DNA from: Tritrichomonas musculus
Lineage: Eukaryota > Parabasalia > Tritrichomonadida > Tritrichomonadidae
Direction: 5' to 3'
Assembly (NCBI GenBank): GCA_039105265.1
Contig: JAPFFF010000014.1
Coordinates: 2,728,001-2,792,000, forward strand
Length of the DNA stretch: 64,000 bases
Under the pieces are notes generated by a model. It had not been told where the DNA came from, ran no database searches, and saw only the letters and a list, made by a program, of their open reading frames with translations. Positions 59,122 to 64,000 of the stretch are shown here, piece after piece. A program made the translations under genes and the position numbers. The first letter of the stretch is position 1. The number at the start of each line of letters is the position of its first letter.

Positions 59122-59129
59122 ATTTATGA
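59122..59129 (-). promoter_or_regulatory. Initiator-like TCATAAAT upstream of the ubiquitin-like gene
   Basis: Minus-strand GATCATAAATTC; the A of TCA is 17 nt before the ATG. Confidence 0.4.
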
Positions 59130-59315
59130 TCTTTTTGAATTAAAAATTTTTCATTATCAAACATTATTTTAATTATTTATAGCCATTAATCACTTTGATG
59201 AATCAAAACAAAAATTGTTTCAACACCAAGAAAAGAAAAATACTCAATTTTTTCATTTGTTTATTTGAAAAATTGATTAAAATGTCAAAAATTTTTTCAA
59301 AATTAAACAAGAAAA

Positions 59316-61367
59316 ATGAATTATGATGAATATATTATTGAATTAGATGCATATGTAACCCAAAAAGTACTAAAAGAAAAAGATAAGCATGGCTTTGGCC
59401 AAGTTGAAATAGTTCAAAAGAAGCATGTTTATCAATCTACAGACGACCCCAGCGAAATTCCTGAAGACGATGTACTTGACCCAGAGTTATATATTCGTTT
59501 CCCTCTTTCATTAGATCAGCGCAGTTTTATCTCTGAAGTTGAATTATTTGTTCATACAGAGTGCCACCCAGCCATAGTTCATTTTGAAGGATTCATATTT
59601 TTACCCAAACGTCTTGCAGTGACTGAGTTTTATCCAAATGGGTCACTCCAAAAAATGTTTAATGAAATATCAGAAGGTATTGATCACCCAGAATGGGATG
59701 GAACTATGAAATCAAAATGCGTTTTTGGTATTGCATCTGCTCTAACTCATCTTCACAATCTATTTCCAGGATATTCAATGAAGTATCTCTGCCCTGAAAA
59801 TATTATGTTTGATTCACAAAACGAGCCTAAATTAATTAACTATGTTTATGGCAAAGGTGATTTTCCAAGGTCAAATGCATACATTCCACCTGAAATTCAT
59901 GCAGATCCAAAAGATGTTCATCGCGATGAAGATGTTTGGGCGTTTGGAATGATTTTATATGAAATTATTACTGGGCATAAGCCTTATGATGGGGATTCCG
60001 AAGATGAAATTAAAGAAAAAATACTTGGAGGAATTTTACCAGAATTACCTCCTCCATCTGATGAAACAAATAACATTGTTGGAATAATACAAAATTGTCT
60101 TGAATTTAACCGTTTGAATAGGCCTCTTTTTTACATGATACTTGATCATTTATCGAATCTCTCAGCAGAGTTATTTCCAGGAACTGATACAACCAGTTAC
60201 AACATTTACCGAAACTTCATAAAGCAGAAAACAGTTCAAAATGACAAAAGTATGGCATACATGCAAAGATCCTCAAAGACAGGAAATCACGATATCCTAG
60301 CGATCACTAAAGATGCTAAAAATGGTGATCCATTTTCAATTACATCGTTAGGAAGAATGATTCAGAAAGGAACAAATGGATATACGAAAAATGAAAAAGA
60401 AGGCTATGAATATTTTATGCGTGCTGCACAAATGGATTATCCTGCAGCTTTATATAATGCATCAATTTGCCTTCGAGATGGCCGAGGAGTTAAACAAGAC
60501 AAAGCTAAAGCTTTTTCTTTAATGGAAAAAGCTGCGAAACTTGGAGATCCTCTTTCATTCAATGAATATGGCCTTATGATTCAGAATGGAATAGGAACCA
60601 AAAGAGATTTAAACAAAGCCAAAGAAATCTTCCAAGAAGGCGCTAATAGAAAATATGGTTTATGCCAACTTAATCTCGCAGATATTCTTATTGATGAAGG
60701 ACCAGAAAACTATGACAAAGCTCTCCATTTGTACCAATTATCTACAATGAATAGCTGCGAACAAGCTTTGAGGCACCATTCATACTTTTATTTAGATCCA
60801 GTGGGAGAAAGGAAGAAATATTATGATCCTGAAAAAGGATTGAGCCTTTTAAGACGAGCTGCTTCAAAAAATGATGGACAGGCATTAGATGATCTTGGAA
60901 ATGCTTATTTTTCTGGATTACATGGTATTGAAAAAGATTTCGATCAAGCTGCTAGATTATTCAGAAGATCGAAAAATAAGAATTGCATCTCTGGAACATT
61001 GCATTATGCCCATTGCTGCAGACAAGGCCATGGAGTTGTTAAAGATCTTTCTTTAGCAAGAAGCCTCTATCAATATTGTACAAAATATAATAGTAGAGAA
61101 GCTCTGTTTTTCTACGCCAGAATGCTATACAATGGTGAAGGCGGCGATAAAGATATAAAAACCGCTGCCAACTATTTCAAATCAGCATCTGATCAAGGTA
61201 TTAAAAATGCTTTCTACTTTTACGGCAAAATATGTATTCTCGGCGAAGGTGGATATAAGAATATTTCTCAAGGTAAAGCTTATATGAAGAAATATTTAGA
61301 TTTAACAAAGAAGAATCCTGGAGCTCGATTTCCAGATGCTGAAGAAATTTATAATAAAGAAGTCTAG
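59316..61367 (+). CDS. Pseudokinase with C-terminal Sel1 repeats
   Basis: 683 residues. Residues about 1-285 have a kinase fold: CHPAIVHFEGFIFLPKRLAV, then YIPPEIHADPKDVHRDEDVW and AFGMILYEIITGHKPYDGDS (APE-like and DxW region), and CLEFNRLNRPLFYMILDHL. The catalytic loop reads YLCPENIMFD where HRDLKxxN is expected, and the DFG position reads INYVYG, so catalytic residues are missing. Residues about 330-670 hold some nine Sel1-like repeats (AAQMDYPAALYNASICLRDG, AAKLGDPLSFNEYGLMIQNG). This layout is common in trichomonads and in Entamoeba. A scaffold role is likely. Confidence 0.87.
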   Translation: MNYDEYIIELDAYVTQKVLKEKDKHGFGQVEIVQKKHVYQSTDDPSEIPEDDVLDPELYIRFPLSLDQRSFISEVELFVHTECHPAIVHFEGFIFLPKRLAVTEFYPNGSLQKMFNEISEGIDHPEWDGTMKSKCVFGIASALTHLHNLFPGYSMKYLCPENIMFDSQNEPKLINYVYGKGDFPRSNAYIPPEIHADPKDVHRDEDVWAFGMILYEIITGHKPYDGDSEDEIKEKILGGILPELPPPSDETNNIVGIIQNCLEFNRLNRPLFYMILDHLSNLSAELFPGTDTTSYNIYRNFIKQKTVQNDKSMAYMQRSSKTGNHDILAITKDAKNGDPFSITSLGRMIQKGTNGYTKNEKEGYEYFMRAAQMDYPAALYNASICLRDGRGVKQDKAKAFSLMEKAAKLGDPLSFNEYGLMIQNGIGTKRDLNKAKEIFQEGANRKYGLCQLNLADILIDEGPENYDKALHLYQLSTMNSCEQALRHHSYFYLDPVGERKKYYDPEKGLSLLRRAASKNDGQALDDLGNAYFSGLHGIEKDFDQAARLFRRSKNKNCISGTLHYAHCCRQGHGVVKDLSLARSLYQYCTKYNSREALFFYARMLYNGEGGDKDIKTAANYFKSASDQGIKNAFYFYGKICILGEGGYKNISQGKAYMKKYLDLTKKNPGARFPDAEEIYNKEV

Positions 61368-63692
61368 AGATGATGATATTAATTATTCCCTGTCATCTCA
61401 AATTATTGTGTAATTTGATATTTTTTTTCCCCTAAAAAAAAAATTATTATTATTAGATTAGCAAATCATCTGTTTGTAATTGCATATACATTTATGAAAC
61501 CTACACGAAATACTTCCTTTTTTTTCAAATGAATTTCGAAATGGAATATACCTTTCTAATATTCCTGTATATTTATTATACCAACAATTTAAATTATCTT
61601 TGTATATCTAAATTAAGTGAAAAAGCAGAAAAAAAAGCATACATTTTAATATAAAAGAAATAAATATGTAACATGAATATCTAGCCTGGATTTTTTGATA
61701 AATTACATTTATAATTTATAAATTAAATATTTAAATTTATAAATGCGATTTATTTAAAAATAATACTATTTATTTTTAAGATATTAAATGTATAAAAGAA
61801 TTATACAAGCATTCAAAATAAAAAAAAAATAATTCAAAAAAATATTCCAATATTCAAAAAGTCAAATCAAAAAAAAAAAATAATTATCTTTATTTTGTGC
61901 CATTATTATATATTTAAATTATCTTACAAAATAAATGTATAAAAAATATTTTATGATTTTTTAGTTATTTTCAAATATTTTTTAATAAATGAAAAATCGT
62001 AATAATAATTGGATTTTTTTTTTGCTAAAGTGCTGATATTTCATTGAGAAATTTTTAATCCAATTAAATTTATTTTGATTTTTTTTGTTTCAAAAGATTT
62101 TTTTCTACTAACTCATTGTAGTTTAATTTTCCAATTTAATTGTGATGAAATGATATTTAATTTTTTCTATGAGCTTTCTCAAAAAATTAAATTTTTTGAA
62201 AAATTAATAATTTTCGATTATCTTAATTATTAATAGTACGATTTGGATAAAAACATCTTTTAAAGATATATTATTTATTACTTGATAAAAAATATAATTA
62301 TTTCTCAAAATCCAAGTAGTTATATATTTTATGAAAAGAAGAGGTGAAGCTCGGTATATTCAATACGATTTCTCCCATTTTATAATATTATATTTTTGAT
62401 ATATAGTTAAAATAAAATATCATATTTTTATTTATTTTTATATGGCCTATTTTGAGAAACAGTAATCTTTTTTTAAATGACATGTGAAATGAAAATCATT
62501 TTAATTTATGGAGGAAAACTTTCTTCTCAATGAATAAAGAATGAATTTCATCATTTTAACAGTGTTTTTTAAAATAACAATATTAATAATAAAAAATCCG
62601 GTTTGTCCTTATTTCATGATGAATATGATTTCCAGTAAATCTCAAATTCCTGAAATATATCTCGGTATTTGATATTTCCAGGAATATAATATATCCCAGA
62701 ATTATTTATATTGTGTAAATTTTATTCATATTCAATAAAACGCATATACCCATTAATAGATAGATATTCATATTATCTTACAATTAATTAAGGTTAAATA
62801 TAATTATAATCTATATTAAATAAAAAAGAAAATCAACAAAATAACAATTATTACTTCGGCAAACATGCATTATAATGAGATATAGAAAAATTATCATTTC
62901 GATATAATAAAATTTTATCTACTCAATTTTTTTTTACTTATTTTAATTATCATATGATTTTAACTTTTTCAGATGATATTTTTTTACAGTTCTTAAAATA
63001 ATCCAAAAAGTTCATTTTTCTCAAAATTGTCCATATAAATCCTTAATTCATTTCATATTTTATAAACATTTCTTATAAAAAATATATTTTATCCCTAATA
63101 AATGAAATCATATTGAAATTTATTTAGAAATTTCCATTTCATTGTTTCAGAGAGATTAGACGGTTATATATTCAATTTATTTGACCAAAAATATGTTTAT
63201 TTTGGATTCATTAAAAGTAAAATATTATTTTATCAACAAAATAATAATAGCATAAATTATTTATTTAAATTTTCTATTTTAATTGATATGAAGTATTTAA
63301 GGAATTAAAACAAATAAACGGTCGAAAAGCTTCACCCCTTCTTTATGAAAAATGCTTTGTAACTCAATCATGCGAAATAATATTGCTAAATGTTTATTAA
63401 AACAAATAGTCAATCATAATTACTATACAATAGATATACCAAAGTTCGTATATTAAGATATTAACGTTTAATAATTGAAATATTAAATGTCTTCTTATTT
63501 TCGAATTAGACGAAATCATCTAGCTCATTATGCTTAGAAATGAATAATTATTTTATTTTATAAATTATGGCATATGTTTATATTGTTAATTTTCAAAAAA
63601 AAGTGAAATGAATGTTGGTGAAACATACTCTTAACATATAGAGGTTATGGTCAATTAGCCTTTATATTCGTATATTTGAACATATTTATAAA
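61368..63692. other. Gene-free region, 2.3 kb
   Basis: Very AT-rich; I see no gene. It contains an inverted-repeat pair at 62335 and 63344 (listed separately). The last 60 bp should carry the promoter of the SEC12-like gene, but no clear initiator match is visible. Confidence 0.5.
62335..63344. mobile_element. Possible 1.0-kb element with 17-bp inverted ends
   Basis: AAAGAAGAGGTGAAGCT at 62335-62351 is mirrored by AGCTTCACCCCTTCTTT at 63328-63344 with one mismatch. ATGA flanks both sides, too short to be persuasive. The GAGGTGAAG end resembles the TTGACGACTTCACCT sequence flanking the 2.0-kb element near 53.7 kb. No coding capacity. Confidence 0.4.
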
Positions 63693-64000
63693 ATGTTTAG
63701 AACTCATTTCAACCATCCTATCCTTTCAATTTATCCTGGTTTAAATCCGCACGAAATTTTGATAGCGGGTGGTGGTGGATCATCCAAAACCGGAGTACCA
63801 AATTTATTACAAATTTGCACAGTGGATTCAGATGGAACTTTAAAAATTAATAAGACAATCAAATATACTCAACAAGCAAGCTGTATTACATCACATTTTG
63901 CTAAAAGAAAAACTTATGCCGTGGTTGGCGTAGGCTCAAATATACTTTTGCTGAATAAAAGATACAGCGAAATTAATTCATTTGATACACATATGGAAAA
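63693..64000 (+). CDS. SEC12/PREB-like WD40 protein, 5' end (partial)
   Basis: Open from the ATG at 63693 to the window end, 102 complete codons. It reads MFRTHFNHPILSIYPGLN, EILIAGGGGSSKTGVPNLLQ, ICTVDSDGTLKINKTIKYTQ, ITSHFAKRKTYAVVGVGSNI. The GGGGxxKTGxxN motif in the first blade is characteristic of Sec12/PREB, the ER membrane exchange factor that activates Sar1 for COPII budding. The remaining WD40 blades and the C-terminal membrane anchor would lie beyond the window. Confidence 0.75.
   Translation, partial: MFRTHFNHPILSIYPGLNPHEILIAGGGGSSKTGVPNLLQICTVDSDGTLKINKTIKYTQQASCITSHFAKRKTYAVVGVGSNILLLNKRYSEINSFDTHME

Overview
This is very AT-rich DNA from a trichomonad-type (parabasalid) protist, most like Tritrichomonas. 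That assignment is inferred from several things: BspA-type leucine-rich repeat proteins and a BTB/Tubby-like protein; long, almost intron-free genes on both strands; TCAYW initiator-like motifs 10-17 nt upstream of several start codons; many stop codons running into TAAATAAA-type sequence; flagellar genes beside a hydrogenosome/mitochondrion-type Tim17; and a MULE transposon. Species cannot be fixed from the window alone.

Layout. 0-12.8 kb: 3' end of a coiled-coil gene, a BspA/discoidin protein, an ER Hsp70-like chaperone (Grp170 type), a Tubby-like protein, a Skp1 gene split by a 27-nt intron, a Myb protein and a STE20-type kinase. 13-28.8 kb: an acidic protein of unknown function, the ribosome-assembly GTPase-like factor TSR1, an importin-beta-like karyopherin, a GPH/SLC45-type transporter, a Tim17-family protein, an importin-7/8-like karyopherin, and an EF-hand gene split by a 23-nt intron. 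28.9-32 kb is a gene-free nest of inverted-repeat elements. 32-43.2 kb: a FAM227-like protein, IFT52, a coiled-coil protein, a stretch of dead DNA-transposon coding sequence (Tc1/IS630-like and hAT-like), an LC8 dynein light chain, an orphan 3' exon, a cyclic-nucleotide-type K+ channel and the spliceosome-associated CTNNBL1. 43.3-49.5 kb: an unusual array of GC-rich hairpins, then an apparently intact MULE transposon with near-identical 253-bp terminal inverted repeats, an 8-bp target duplication and a complete transposase. 49.5-51.4 kb: a small basic protein and an auxin-efflux-type carrier. 51.4-56.5 kb: about 5 kb without genes, made of inverted-repeat elements inserted into one another. 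56.5-64 kb: a TKL-type kinase, a bromodomain protein, a ubiquitin-like protein, a pseudokinase with Sel1 repeats, a second gene-poor stretch, and the 5' end of a SEC12/PREB-like gene cut by the window end.

The genes are mostly independent housekeeping units rather than a pathway. Themes that recur are nuclear transport (two karyopherins), flagella (IFT52, LC8, perhaps FAM227), signalling (two kinases and one pseudokinase) and ubiquitin (Skp1, a ubiquitin-like protein). The most unusual observations are the two very short introns plus a possible third, the young-looking MULE with iterated subterminal motifs, the Russian-doll nest of inverted-repeat elements near 54 kb whose insertion site can be read back to a tandem repeat, and the CAGGTGG hairpin array near 43.6 kb. 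All calls are from reading the sequence; no database search was run.
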